From Amoebidium appalachense (lineage: Eukaryota; Ichthyosporea), in assembly GCA_963693365.1 (NCBI GenBank), contig CAVNZM010000006.1, positions 7,750,001 to 7,814,000 of the forward strand: 64,000 bases of DNA, given 5' to 3'. The notes below the pieces were generated by a model. The model searched no databases. It was not told where the DNA came from and saw only the letters and a list, made by a program, of their open reading frames with translations. This document shows, piece after piece, positions 52,469-64,000 of this stretch (within the stretch, counting starts at the first letter, position 1; each line of letters starts with the position of its first letter). Position numbers and translations under genes: made by a program.

Positions 52469-53057
52469 TTTATAGTGTAAAAAAAAGGTAGATAGTGTTT
52501 GCAGGTATGGCTATAAACCAATTGCGCCACCTAATTCCTACGGTAAACTAGGTGTTCCTTTAACCCTGAGATGCACTCCTAACTCCCCTTTCTAAACAAA
52601 GACTTGAAACACAGGCTGTGGCATTTTGGTCCGCCGTGTTAGGAAAAAATTGGTTAAATCGTGCATGTGACTAAACTCCTAGAAACGCCAATGAAACACA
52701 TTTACTGATTTAAAAATGGCTCTACAAATAGTAATATTTTTTGTTGTTATTATTTAAATTATGTGATTGGGTACTGAATGCCTAATGTGTTGCCGCGATC
52801 AAGCCGCAGTTCGCAAGTAAAAGTTGACGAGGTGCGGTCCTCGGTATAAGTGTTGGCTAAACGGTATATGCTTGATAAACAATGCTAACCTAATAAATGG
52901 TTGAATCTATACTTTTGTAAACCTATACGTTGTAGGCCGCGGTCCGATATAGTAAACCAGGTGGTGAGAAGAAAGAAAAATAGCAAGCTTTTCCTTATCG
53001 TTGGGAAAGAGAGGGAAACTTTATAACGTTAGAACTAAGGGATTTTTAAAACGCAAG
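52469..53057. promoter_or_regulatory. Divergent promoter region TMED10/POLE4-like
   Basis: These 589 bases separate two start codons that point away from each other, so both promoters must lie here. The segment is free of the simple repeats that fill its surroundings. A CCAAT-box-like string occurs at about 52518-52522 within aaaccaattgcgcc. No TATA box could be assigned with confidence. Confidence 0.5.
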
Positions 53058-54397
53058 ATGGTTAGGTATCAAGCTTCCAACGAGACGCAGCTCCCTGGTG
53101 AGTGAAGTTCTGGTTGTTTGTGAGGGTGTGCAATGTGCTGATTCGTAAACGGTGCTTGTTTTGGGTGGATGGGAGAGTGTGAGGGAGGGAGCGAGGGAGG
53201 GAGGGTGAGGGCAGGGGAGGGAAGGGAGGGGAACGAGGGTTAGCTGGGAAATCAAAGCATTCGGTGGTTGAATGGGCCTGAACGCGGAGGGGACATCATC
53301 CGTTTTTGCTCTTCAGAGTTATGGTTGGCATAGGCAGGCGCAAGGAGAGCTGTTACCCAACAATGAGAAGTCACACATAGCTCCTCCCCTCCCCCCTCTC
53401 CCCCCCGCCCCCCGTTTCCCCTCCTCCTCCTCCGCCACATCACATGTTTCACAAGTAAGTAGAGTGTCAGCTGTTGACCAAAGGTTGTCTTTGTTATTCT
53501 CCTGACACCAAGTTTTTGTGCAGTGTCCCGCATCAAGAAAATCATGAAGAAAGATTCGGAGGTGTGCATGTTGAGCGCTGATGCAGCATTCATCATGGCT
53601 AAGGCTACGGTACGTTTAGTCTTTAGAGCAGGTCGAGAAACAACATCTGGTGTCTGTTTTTTTTAAGCTTGTGGCCTCGTGTCAACTGTCTATATCCGGG
53701 CTCTCTTCGCCTGAAACCCCCCCGTCTTCCCCCCCCCCCCCCCCCCCCTCCTCCTTCCCCCCTCCTCCTTCTCCAGCATGCTCTTAAGGTCCTTGTTCCA
53801 CACCTCCCGCCTCCCTCCCCTCCCCCTCCCCCCTCTGTTACCCCCCCCCCCCTCTCCCCCCGATTCTTTCTCCACGACCACCACAATTAGGTTGGTTTTC
53901 CCCTCGAGGCACACTTTGGTGTTTCTCCATATGTGTCAAGTTGAGGAAGCTCACGCCAAGAACATCATGTTGCTGTGGAGTGCTGGACTCGGTTTTTTCC
54001 CTCCTGGTAGCCTGACCAGGCCCTCAAAACAGGAGCTGTTCTTGATATATACGGCGGAGAAGTCACACACCCAGGCCGTCAAGAAGAAGCGCAAGACCGT
54101 GCAGGGCAAGGATATCGGTGGGTTCCCTTGCAACCCCACTGGATTGACACATTTCCCCTTTTGTTTTATAAACTGTGTTGAAGCAGGGGGGCTGTTTGGG
54201 GGGAGATGGGTTGGGGGGGGGGGGGGGGGGGGGGAGGGAGGGGGGGCATGTGCGAGCATGTGTGGGTGTGGGTGTGTGTGAGCATGGTGGTATATGTGTG
54301 TGTGGGTCCTCAGAGGATGTGTGGGTGGGAGGGGCTAGGGGAGGGGGGGGGGGAGAGGAGGGGGTGTGAAGCAGGTGTGTGTGTGCATATGTGCATG

Positions 54398-54448
<51 letters not shown>

Positions 54449-54537
54449 ATGTGTTGGTGGTGATAATAGTGTGTATGTGCGTGCGGGTTTTTCTTTTTGT
54501 GTATACATTGGGAGGAAGGGGGGGGGGGGGGGGGGGG

Positions 54538-54600
<63 letters not shown>

Positions 54601-55337
54601 CAGAGATGCAGGTGCGTTTCACATAGTTTTTCCAATGCCTAAAATCATGGTGTTGAACGGGGGCGGTATAAGCATTGTGATACATACTTAACTGACATGT
54701 ATGTATCCACAGAGGGCCTGGTAACATCAGTCGACAACCTCCAGTTTTTGGATGGTATTAACATCTCCCCCCCCCCCCCCCATGTGTTGCCCCGCTGTCT
54801 CCCTGTCCTTTGATGTCTCCTCCTCCATAATTCCACCCCTTTTATGCACACACACACACCCCTTTCCGCCCATGTTAAAGTAAGGCAGTGTCTGAGTTGG
54901 GTTTCGTCGTTGTGGTGAATGGGTCGAAACTTGGGTACTGCCGCGGATGTGTCCCCCCCTGCCCCCAAGGATGGACTCTGCTTATAATGCATACTCTCTC
55001 TCTCTGTGCGTTGCAATCTGCATGTGTTGTTCCCCCCCACCCACCCCCCCCACCTCCTCTCGCGGATGTTTTGTGTTTGCCTTCATGTTTCCCGCCCTTA
55101 TGTTATCCATCATCTGCCCCCCCCCCCCCCCCCCCCTCCCGCCCCACCCCAGGCGTGAAACGTGTAACCGCACTGTGTGTGTGTGTGTGTGTGTTTTTGT
55201 TTGGGGGGTGGGGGGGGATGCCTGCAGAAGGAAAATACTCGGGTATTCACTCACACTTAGCTGGGTGTTTTGGTACCCATCTGTTTGTGTATGAAATAGG
55301 GGTGCAGGAGTCTTTTTTTTTGTTTTGTTTTTTTTTT

Positions 55338-55433
<96 letters not shown>

Positions 55434-55666
55434 AGGACGGGGGAGGGGGGAGGGATTAACTTCTTCATAAGGTTGATAGAGCATGTGAGGTGCATGAATG
55501 CGAGTGTTTTTTTTTTTTTCTTTTTTCTTTTTTGTGGGGGGGAAGGGGGGGGGGGGGGGGGGGGGGGGGGGTGATCACTGTAGTGGGTTTGAGACACATT
55601 GGTTCTCTTTGGTGTGATAGAATGTCTAATCGTGTATGTTTGTTTGCAGGTCTCCCCCTGGAATGA
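53058..55666 (+). CDS. POLE4: Histone-fold subunit, DNA polymerase epsilon/CHRAC type
   Basis: Five exons (53058-53097, 53524-53609, 54033-54117, 54713-54754, 55650-55666) join in phase to 270 bases, 89 residues. The protein is almost only a histone fold of the NF-YC/Dr1-associated type. It reads LPVSRIKKIMKKDSEVCMLS, then ADAAFIMAKATELFLI, a basic KKKRKTVQGKDI segment and a final helix ending LQFLDGLPLE. LPxxRIKxIMK and AKATELF are shared by POLE4/DPB3 and CHRAC1. The KRKTxQxxDI block and xFLxG ending favour POLE4, a small DNA-binding subunit that pairs with POLE3. At 89 residues it lacks the N-terminal extension of the human protein. The last exon adds only five codons and the stop. Confidence 0.83.
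54403..54610. repeat. (TG)n, G-run and (GA)n, POLE4-like intron 3
   Basis: TG array at 54403-54447, G-run at about 54518-54538, and GA and GACA repeats to 54606. Confidence 0.95.
54886..55090 (+). repeat. Dispersed intron repeats B and C, POLE4-like intron 4
   Basis: gtgtctgagttgggtttcgtc, tgaatgggtcgaaacttggg and a C-run (repeat B) are followed by aaggatggactctgcttata (repeat C). Repeat B also occurs at 23117-23175, 26603-26672 and 56343-56415; the B-C succession recurs at 56343-56665. All copies inside genes are sense-oriented. Confidence 0.88.
55325..55432. repeat. T-run followed by G-run of about 54 bases
   Basis: An interrupted T-run is followed directly by an uninterrupted G-run (about 55379-55432). 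On the other strand this is the same C-then-A compound seen repeatedly in the PLD introns. Confidence 0.95.
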
Positions 55667-56525
55667 ACGTGGAACCAAACATAAAAAATTCACGGAACTT
55701 TTCGGCCGACAAAGGCATATGTACGGCCCAAGGCAATTTCGTGTTGTTTGAATGATGTGCCTGTTTAGGCTGTGATTTGCTTCCGGTTTGGTTGGTTTTG
55801 GGTTTTCTGGTAAAATTTACACATTTTTGACTTACGTAACAGATTATGATTAGCTGGTGTGGCTACTTGCGCTGTTTTGGGCAGCGGGCTTAATTTTCGA
55901 TACTATGTTCACTCGAAATAGTACGTGCTTATGGAAATTGTAACCAGAGTGTGAACTGTTGTCACAGTGGGAATGCACAGTACTTTTGTGTGAATACACA
56001 GTACTTTTGTGTGAATACACAGTACTTGTGTATGAATGCACAGTAGTTTTGTGGGAATACACAGATTTCTGTGGGAATACGCAGTACTTGTGTATGAATG
56101 CACAGTACTTTTGTGGGAATACACAGTACTTTTCACCTAAATACACAGCCAGCGTGTGTTGGTTCTTGTGGCAGTTGTGTGTGAGTGTGTGTGCTGCACA
56201 TCTTTGATAATGCGCGTGCATCAATTTGGCAACCAGGTGACAAAATATTGCCAGAGTTTGACATACATAAAGGGTATAATACCGTTGTTTCTTCTGCCAT
56301 ATAAAGCTATCTAGTCCCAGTGGTACACCAATGCTTTGCAATGCTTAGTATTTGAGTTGGTGTTTCGTCGACGATGATGGGTCGAAACTTGGGTACTAGT
56401 ACTGTGGATGACGTGCCCCCCCCCCCCCCCACGCTGATGTTGCATACTTGAATGTTTGCCTTTGCATGTGTCCTGCACCATGCTTCTCATCGTGTATGTG
56501 TACTTCGTACCGTGTTCCGCTTTCA

Positions 56526-56562
<37 letters not shown>

Positions 56563-56714
56563 AGCATAGGCTCTGCTTGTTATGCATGCTCATTGTGTGG
56601 TTTGTACTCTGCCTTGTGTTGTTTGTTATGAATTTGTACTCCGTTCTCTGCAACACATGCTAACCCCCTACCACCTACTGAGGCGGTGTGGTGTCTCCCT
56701 TTTCTTTCTTTCTT

Positions 56715-56749
<35 letters not shown>

Positions 56750-57054
56750 AAAACTGAATTATATCTGGAACCCCGCAGAAATATTCTGTTCAAGTGTCTG
56801 AGTTCTACCTGCAGGTTTCACTTTCTTTTCTTTTTTCTTTCTTTCGATTCTTTCTTTCTTTCTTCTTCTTCTTCTTCTTTTTGTACCCTGTGATTTCTAT
56901 TTTTGTGACGTTTTGTGTTTACATGTATTTTGATGTCGCGGTGATTCCAATTGCAACCCTCTAGAGCACATGCGCGCATACCGTATGATATCAATCGGCC
57001 TTCCCCTCCCCATCCCCAATCCCAAAGAACCCAATCAGATAACATAGTTTTGAA

Positions 57055-57091
<37 letters not shown>

Positions 57092-57162
57092 AGGGGAGGT
57101 CACATGCTGAGCTGCAGGCATATCACCGTGAGGATTTTCGGAGTGAAGAGGGGCATCCGGAC

Positions 57163-57210
<48 letters not shown>

Positions 57211-57358
57211 GGCCCAAACTTTGAAAAAAACATCCCGATCTCGAGGATTGGATACTTGGTAATCCTGAAGCTTGAGTCACGTGGGTAGTAGAAGGTTTTA
57301 AGGCTCGTGTACGTGCGTCTCTGTGCATGTGTGCGTGTGTGGTGGTGGTGGTGGTGAA

Positions 57359-57400
<42 letters not shown>

Positions 57401-57480
57401 ATAGTAGAAGATTTGGGGCTCACAGGGAAGGAGGGGATCCGATGGGGAAGGATGCTTATGGGGAACGGGGTCGATATCCG

Positions 57481-57517
<37 letters not shown>

Positions 57518-58571
57518 CCCCACCACCATCACCCAACCTCCCCTCCCCCCTCCCCTCAATATCCGAGTAGATATGCGAAATTTCAGGTTGGATTGAAATT
57601 TGGGCGGGAAGTTTTGGCGCGCAAAAAAGTTTTTTAATAAAACCAAAAAAAAAAAGTAGGAATATCGCTATCGATGAATTTTTCGATGTGGTGCAATTGC
57701 ATAATGGTGCGATTTAAGGGCCATAGATCCATGTAAGGAGTTACTCGTCAAAGTGTTTATTTGAATATCTTTCTCCACATGTTTCAGTTTTATGACGTAC
57801 AATGCAGAAAACTGCACACGGGGTCGTTTGGATACACACACATACATTCTCCTTAGCAGAATATTTACACTAAGTCGACATACACATCTATTATTAACTC
57901 TAATTGCTAAAGTCCATAATCTTATTGAAAAGCGCAACACTGCAACATCTACAAAACGAGACAAGTTATGATGCAATGCACAATATCATTGCAGTCACAT
58001 CAACAAGATTAGGAATATGCAAACTATTTACACATTCGGGCTCTCTGTATACATAAAATGGGCCACTGTAACTCGTACACCCATATGTGCAGGCCAAGTT
58101 GCCCGCTGCATCATGCATGGGGTTGTTTTCTACTCTGAACACACACACACACACACACACACACGCGTCTAATGCCCATGAAACAGTACACCCCCCCTAT
58201 ACAAAGAAAACATATTAAGCTACTTGATTTCGGTCGTTTCAGACTTAAAAAAAACCACTAATGCCAAACAGCTGTGAACTTTTTGTTACCTGGATTCAAG
58301 AGTATAAAGCTCAGATGTCAAAAACCAACAATACACCAAAGCACTAAACCAACACTTAGAGCATTGGTAATCACATCACTATAGAAGAAATCGATGTCCC
58401 AAGACTACTCCCCCCCCCCCCCCAAAAAAAAAAACCAGGAACGAATAGAAAGAAACATGAAATCGAGATAATCCACCACCACATCACGTCCCACAAGTAA
58501 TTGTCCCGCTAATTCAAAATTCCAAATTCCGCACGAGCCTGACAACCACCCAATCACGACGCACGCATTGC
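55667..58571. other. Convergent intergenic region POLE4-like/lectin
   Basis: Holds a minisatellite (55975-56140), repeats B, C and a fragmented A (56343-56975), T-, C- and G-runs (56718-56747, 57056-57090, 57164-57208, 57360-57399, 57483-57515), and a repeat-free AT-rich stretch (57640-58400) likely including the lectin gene's 3' UTR. No further gene was recognised. Confidence 0.6.
55975..56140. repeat. Minisatellite with 21 to 24-bp units
   Basis: About seven copies of a unit like gtgtgaatacacagtactttt with variants gtatgaatgcacag and gtgggaatacacag. Confidence 0.9.
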
Positions 58572-59494
58572 CTACTGCGTCGTCAGCTTCTGGAACGGGC
58601 AGAGATTTTCAGACGGAATCCCAGTCGACCAAACGATATCCATTGCAGAGTTAATCAAAACCAACTGCCCGTCGGGCCCAAAAATGGCGCGGTTTCCCGG
58701 GATGGTGTTTTCGGATCTCCACAGAAGCATGTTCCTCTGGCGGGGATCTTGGGAGCGCATTTCAAGTCGGCCTGTTGCGGTGTTAAGCTGCATGGGAAAT
58801 GGGGAAAGGGTTAAATGTATGGCGCGAGATATGACGGAAATGTTGGATTTGCCATCTTGGTTTGATGGTGGTGTTGGTAGAACGCATATGTGGACCAAAT
58901 AAAGAGCAACGAGATACAGTTTCATGGAAACTATCTTCAGGTTGTTTTCTTTTCTCTTCTTTTCTTTTTCTTTCCTTTTCTTTTTCTTTTTTTTTGGTGT
59001 GTGTGTGTGTGTCTGGTGGTGGTGGGTGGTGGTGGAGGGGAGGGGGAAGGGATAGGGTAGAGAGAGAACATTCAACGACCCCGGGCCCACAAACACAGAC
59101 ACACAAAAACAACAACAAAAATACCCCCCCCCCCCCCCCCCTTCCCCCGCGAAAAAAAAAAAAAAAAAAGAAAATAGAAAAAAACACTCTGGGACCAAAT
59201 CAAACAGACAGACAGACAGACAGACAAACAAACAAACAAACAAGCAAACAAACCAACCAATCAAAAACAACCAACTTACCACCAAGACGAGGCCCTTTGT
59301 AACAAAGGGCCAAGCACCCGCAGACTTTAGACTCCACAGCACGCCCACAGGCGTCGATATGACCATGTTGTGATCTTTCTGCATCGTCAGCTGGTATCCG
59401 CACCCACCACTCAGAGATTGTCCCTCGTAGAGAACAGGAACAACCACGGCATTGAGAACTGAACCGGAGGTAGTATAGGGGGTGGGGATGAGGG

Positions 59495-59537
<43 letters not shown>

Positions 59538-60391
59538 GGGGGGGGGGAGGGACGAGGTTAGTAAGAAGAAGGCCCTGTTGAGCTAGTTGTGGCAAAAAGC
59601 AGAGGTTCAAGCCGGAAAGGAGCGAGGATAATATGCATCCTCCCCCCCCCCCCCCTCCTCCCCCTCCCGAGGGTGTGTCTATGGGTACAGGGAGGTAATA
59701 GTACTGTGAAGTATAATTGTTGGGGGGAAAAAAACATGGGCAGGAGCAACACAACTAGGATCGCAAAAGAAAAAAAACGAAAGATGACTGTTATCCCGCC
59801 CCCTCTTCTCACAAAAAAAAAAGGGGGGGGGGGGGGGGGGGGGGGGGGGGGAGGGGGGGTTTTCCAAGAACCTACCTGCTCTGACATTTGCGCCTCCCTG
59901 CACGTAGAGGTCAGGGTTGTAAGCCAGTTTTGGGAGGCCGTTGGGGTTATTCATAGACACAGGCCTTGGCTTGGCCACCAGCGCGGCAACATTATTCGCA
60001 GTGGCGGCAACACCGGTTCCCCTTGGTGCGGACCCCGGCATGGGTAGAACGGGAATATAAGGAAGTTGGGCTGATGATGCTTGGGTGGGTCGCACGCTGT
60101 AGTTTGAATTGGCGCCAGGGTTTGCGGTGAAGATGGGTTGGCTTGCTGGGGTGGCTTGGACAGGTGTGAAAGCTGCTTGCCCGACACGCGTTGGTGTGGG
60201 TGCTGTGGTGAGAAGGTGCTGGATTAGAAGAGATGCATGGGGATGGGTAGGTGGCATCTTGCACAGGGGCTTCTAGGAAAAGGACAAACGTGAATATGGG
60301 GGACAGAGTGTTGAACCTTAGAATGAGCGATGGGCCTGTGAAATATGAAAAGGCATTGTACAGACGGTTGCATGATAGGTTGCTCGGCACG

Positions 60392-60466
<75 letters not shown>

Positions 60467-61365
60467 AAAAACAAAAAAAAACTTGCCTGCCGGACAGCAA
60501 CCACGACAACATCAACAGCACACACAATCATTGCAGGGTTGGTTACCGAGCTAAAAATATTGAAAAAATGTTGAAAAAAGGCGGGAGGTGGAAAAGAAAT
60601 AGAATTGCACGAAAACTCGTTCTGTGGGCAACAACAACAACGGGACGGGGTCATCGAGAACAACTAAGTGCCCCCTGCAAACCAACACCCCGGCTTAAGT
60701 CATCCAAAAAAAAAAAAAAAAAAAAAAAATTTTTTTTTTCAAAGAAGGAAATGGAATTGGACACCGAAAAGGAACTTATGTCGTTTGCAAACCAACACCT
60801 TGGCCCGAGCCATTCAACGGTTTGACAGCAAGCATAGAAAAAGCAGGCAAAAAAAAGAAAAAGATAAAGAATAAAAAAAAAGTTACACAACCAAACCAAT
60901 ACCTGCGTCTTGACCCGCCGCCTGCTGGCCCGTCACGAGCGCCATCTGCTTCTCTGCCTCCGCCTGCGCTTTTATCGCCGCCAACTGCGCCTGGTCCGCG
61001 ATTCCATCTGTCGTTGTTGGGTTCTGGGCAACACCTGTGCCTGTCTGGCCCCCATTTGCTGCTGAATTCGCATCAAACATGTCCTCTGCAGGGGTCTCAG
61101 TTGTCGGCGCGGGTTCCGATGTTCCCATTGTGTAATCACCGATGACCATGCGGAGAAACTCATCGTAGGAGAGTTTTTTATCCTTGTTCAAGTCGTAACC
61201 TTGGTCTACGAAGAGTTGAAGGTCCTCCGGTTTTAGATCATTGAAAACGGCGGTCCAGTAAGAGTTGTCTTCTGGACTTATGGTCGTAGCAGCTCTGACT
61301 TGCAATGAATGACAGTGGCTTGTTAGGGCCAGAACTAATCCGACCGTGACAGAAAGGATCTTCAT
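58572..61365 (-). CDS. Secreted EF-hand and bulb-type lectin protein
   Basis: Four minus-strand exons (61365-60903, 60202-59876, 59458-59280, 58787-58572) join in phase to 1185 bases, 394 residues. An N-terminal signal peptide (MKILSVTVGLVLALTSHCHS) is followed by one EF-hand loop, DLNKDKKLSYDE at residues 58-69, with the D/N/D/K/S/E ligand pattern. Next comes a long Ala/Pro/Thr/Gln-rich linker (about 80-260) and a C-terminal bulb-type lectin (beta-prism II) domain. The lectin begins VLYEGQSLSGGCGYQLTMQK, with a QKDHNMVIS mannose-site motif (Tyr replaced by Ser), and includes LLWRSENT and GPDGQLVLINS...IVWSTG. One site looks nearly intact and the third is degenerate. It is likely exported; the sugar bound is unknown. 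Confidence 0.92.
60395..60471 (+). repeat. Longest C-run (about 62) followed by A-run
   Basis: Uninterrupted C from 60395 to 60456, then about 15 A, in intron 1 of the lectin gene (G then T in that gene's sense). Confidence 0.95.
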
Positions 61366-62067
61366 GTCGCCGGTTTGGTTTTTTATGGTGCTTGTATGTG
61401 TATTTATGATACAAGTGCCCTTTTGAGATGGAGATCTAAAAAGACTAAAGATCTAAAGAGTGGATTTTGTGATTGGTGAGCGCTCTTGCTTGTCGCAACA
61501 AGCTCTGTTAAAAACAGCGACAGATGTGGGTTTTGGTCGCAGAACGTTTTTCTTTTGACTCACTATCACTGTGACCAGAAGAGAGCGTATAAGGCCCCGT
61601 GCAGTTTCAAAGAAAAAATAAAAAATTAAAACACCAACAGCACCAGAAAAAGGAACACAGGAGGGAGAAAAAAATCTTTGTGATAAGCGGGTTCTAATAT
61701 CAGTAGCCACGCTTCTTGACAGTGAAAGAGTTCGGTAAAATCTCACAAACTCTGCTTGGTTAGCTTGCTTGGTTACCATGCACAAAACAAAAAAAAAAAG
61801 TCCACTCAGCACACAAGCAGCAAGGCTGAGGCGAGGCAAAACTGGGTGCGTGGGCCCACTGGGCCCGGTGTGGCAGTCTTCAGTGCACTTTTTCTGTGAT
61901 TTGAAATCTTATAAGAGGTCGTCGTGAATCAGAAAGTGCAGATCTGATGTTTGATTGGTGGAAATCGTACCATGAATCCCAGCAGATTTACACCCGATGG
62001 GGGAAACCCCTTTAGGCCACACTCCGCAAGAAGACATCATCCCTTTTCTTTATGTTTTTTTTTTTTC
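61366..62067. other. Upstream region of the lectin gene
   Basis: Should contain the lectin promoter. A 128-codon minus-strand frame (61453-61839) with a hydrophobic start lies here but has no other support. A 27-base string at 62014-62041 duplicates internal sequence of the following repeat (62295-62322). Confidence 0.5.
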
Positions 62068-62550
62068 TTTCTCTTGACTGGGATTTATTGATCAGTGGTC
62101 CAGTGGATTTAAAGGCAACGTGCAGCCACAGGCTACATGACCACCAAAATAACCGACTTCGAAAGAGCAACAGCGATGAAATAAAAAATAAAACAACAAG
62201 TGACAAAGGACACCAGCGGGCAAAGGTACAAGTGCACGTGTATGCGTGAAACTAGTTTGCTCTCAACTAGTCATATGCAGCGATGATGACCAGGCCACAC
62301 TCCGCAAGAAGACATCATTACTGCTGCCCCCCAACAGGCCCCCCTCAAAACCTACCGGGGCACAGCAAGCAAGTCAGCCCTTTAAAGAGCAATGCAGGCC
62401 AAATCCGAGCGAGAAAACAATCCCCACGGGCCCGTCCCCTAGAAAACCCGCAGAAGCTGTCTCTAACTCTTTGATAAGGTGGCCTAGTTGTGGCAGGACA
62501 CACAGGAAAACACAACTACAGAATGCATGCAAGCAAACCCAGTCATTGCC
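62068..62550. repeat. 483-bp dispersed repeat, copy 2
   Basis: Same length, orientation and boundaries as 4991-5473, with only scattered base differences. Flanking sequences differ completely. Confidence 0.87.
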
Positions 62551-63252
62551 GGCCTAAAAAGCCTTAAGAGACGTGAGCTCAAGCTGCAATCTAATGTGTA
62601 GCTGCCTGACTTTATAATATGTAGGCTGTCAACGTCAAATGAAAAGGGTTGCTTTTGTTTAAAAGTATTTAAAGTAAACATTTGGGCGAAAATTCGCAGA
62701 AAGGTGATTAGTGGCAAGCGCGAATGTTGATTGGTGTACTGCTCAGACCTTGCCGCAAGTTGCAACCCCTGGGCCAAAAGGATTCCTGAATCCTGAAGCG
62801 CTTTGAATTGATATGTACTACGAAAAGTAAAAAGAATAAAGTTTTACATGGCTCCATTTTATGATAATATTGGGTGTGTAAAGGTTGCTAGAAGGAAGGT
62901 CATTCCAGACTGGCGTGCCTTACAATAGCTCTGCGCTCACAGTGCTGCATAGTTTGTTCCAAATCTTAGATGACGAACTTTTCGCGGAATCATAATGTAT
63001 CCACATGAACATCACTATATAGTATCTGTTGTAACAATCCACAAGTTTCAGTCTAACAAAAAGAACTGCAAGAGCTTGTATGATTTCACTTCCCTAACAA
63101 AAAAAAAAAAAAAAAAAAAAAAAGGCTCTGCGAGCAAAGGCCAGCTTACACGGTACGGACGTGTGTAAATGTGTATGGCTCAGGTATGGTATCAAAAAAG
63201 CTTTTCGGTTGAACTTGAGCTTTACTACTTTTTTACGTATACATATCCTGTA
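62551..63252. other. Intergenic, no gene seen
   Basis: Unique, AT-leaning sequence with one A-run at 63101-63123. No gene, RNA or repeat was recognised. Confidence 0.6.
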
Positions 63253-63448
63253 GGGGGTTTACGCTGTTTACTCGAGGCAAAGAGAACCAGTCTCAGGTAT
63301 GGGGGGGGGGGTTTTGCTCGGAATATCCCCTCAGCGGTATATCATGATCACGTACATAGATGTCGGGTGGTGACTATATATCAGGGTTTACTTTCTCTAC
63401 GAGACACCATAAAGACTACAAGGAGAAATCAATTAGTTGGGGTTCCCC

Positions 63449-63491
<43 letters not shown>

Positions 63492-63523
63492 GGGCTCCCC
63501 TCGGGACACTCGGTATCAGCTGG

Positions 63524-63586
<63 letters not shown>

Positions 63587-64000
63587 TGCGCTATAATTTT
63601 GTAGTGATGTGTTTCTCAAGCCAATCAATACATCTAATAAACAGGTCGTAGTTACGCGTGTTTAGTATAAAATCAAGGATGTTGTAATTTACAGGTAGGC
63701 TATCTTTCTGGGTGTCTGTTGTGAATGTGACGTGTGTGTGTTGCGGTATTATGTGGTCTATCAAACTACATTTGGCGATACATGACCGGTTAAACTGGTG
63801 TGTGTGTGTGTTGTTTGGGCATGCAAATGATGCCACCTTATACTTATTAGATCTCCACTGTATAGCACGTGTACAGTAAAAGCGTGGTAATTGATCAATA
63901 ATACCATCAGCTAGAGAAAGACCAGTTCTACAGGAAGGTAATATGTATTTAGGTGTTATACACTTGCGAGTGCCATATTTGGCAATATGGTTGAGGCGGT
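63253..64000 (-). mobile_element. LINE copy 2, 3' part, cut by the window end
   Basis: From ggggg at 63253 to the window edge the sequence matches 172 to about 930 of LINE copy 1, including the internal A-run, the (CA)n tract and the end of the coding frame. The flank at 63241-63252 is unrelated to that of copy 1, so this is an independent insertion and not a segmental duplication. Confidence 0.95.
63591..64000 (-). CDS. C-terminal end of LINE endonuclease/RT protein (partial)
   Basis: The minus-strand frame is open from the window edge to its stop at 63591. Its last 81 residues are identical to the C-terminus of the protein at 522-3716, including the Cys/His stretch and the end LEKHITTKL. 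The rest lies beyond the window. Confidence 0.92.
   Translation of the reverse strand, partial: RLNHIAKYGTRKCITPKYILPSCRTGLSLADGIIDQLPRFYCTRAIQWRSNKYKVASFACPNNTHTHQFNRSCIAKCSLIDHIIPQHTHVTFTTDTQKDSLPVNYNILDFILNTRNYDLFIRCIDWLEKHITTKL

Noticed and set aside
57612-57626. E2F-site-like ttttggcgcgcaaaa
   Set aside because: It matches a consensus half-site, but no gene start lies nearby; both neighbouring genes end here.
61453-61839. 128-codon minus-strand frame with hydrophobic N-terminus
   Set aside because: It has no recognisable domain, atypical composition and no splice context. It lies in the presumed lectin promoter and looks like a chance frame.

Overview
This is nuclear DNA from an intron-rich eukaryote, probably a microbial or algal lineage. 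The evidence is spliceosomal GT-AG introns, a Pol III tRNA gene, two kinds of non-LTR retrotransposon, and very heavy microsatellite and homopolymer load: (CA)n, (TG)n, (GA)n, and C or G runs of 20 to 60 bases. I cannot name the species or phylum. Gene models below were built by hand: each exon was placed by GT/AG sites and reading phase, and each complete gene sums to a multiple of three.

Layout. 172-3759 holds an apparently intact APE-endonuclease/reverse-transcriptase element (minus strand) with 10-bp target-site duplications. A near-identical copy enters the window at 63253. 4224-4394 is a lone BTB-domain first exon (minus). 4991-5473 is a 483-bp repeat found again at 62068-62550. 5474-10186 is mostly simple repeats, with a retroelement relic and a weak candidate gene. 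10203-14106 is a 5'-truncated RT-RNase H element with a 16-bp target-site duplication and one frameshift. 14180-15038 is a large foldback element around a (GA)n tract.

16082-44546 (plus) is a 33-exon phospholipase D gene encoding 1242 residues: disordered N-terminus, two tandem C2 domains, a PH-like segment and two HKD catalytic motifs. A tRNA-Phe(GAA) gene is nested in its first intron. 46912-52468 (minus) is a 6-exon p24/TMED10 cargo receptor. It is divergent from 53058-55666 (plus), a 5-exon histone-fold protein of the POLE4/DPB3 type. 58572-61365 (minus) is a 4-exon secreted protein with one EF-hand and a bulb-type (mannose-binding-like) lectin domain.

The genes do not form a pathway. 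PLD acts in membrane lipid signalling, TMED10 in ER-Golgi transport, the lectin is an exported product, and POLE4 works in DNA replication or chromatin. The striking common feature is the introns. C-runs in the sense orientation sit just after 5' splice sites, (CA)n often runs right up to 3' splice sites, and dispersed repeat families lie in the sense orientation of the host gene on both strands. Three exons also have decayed tandem copies of an exon edge in the adjacent intron.
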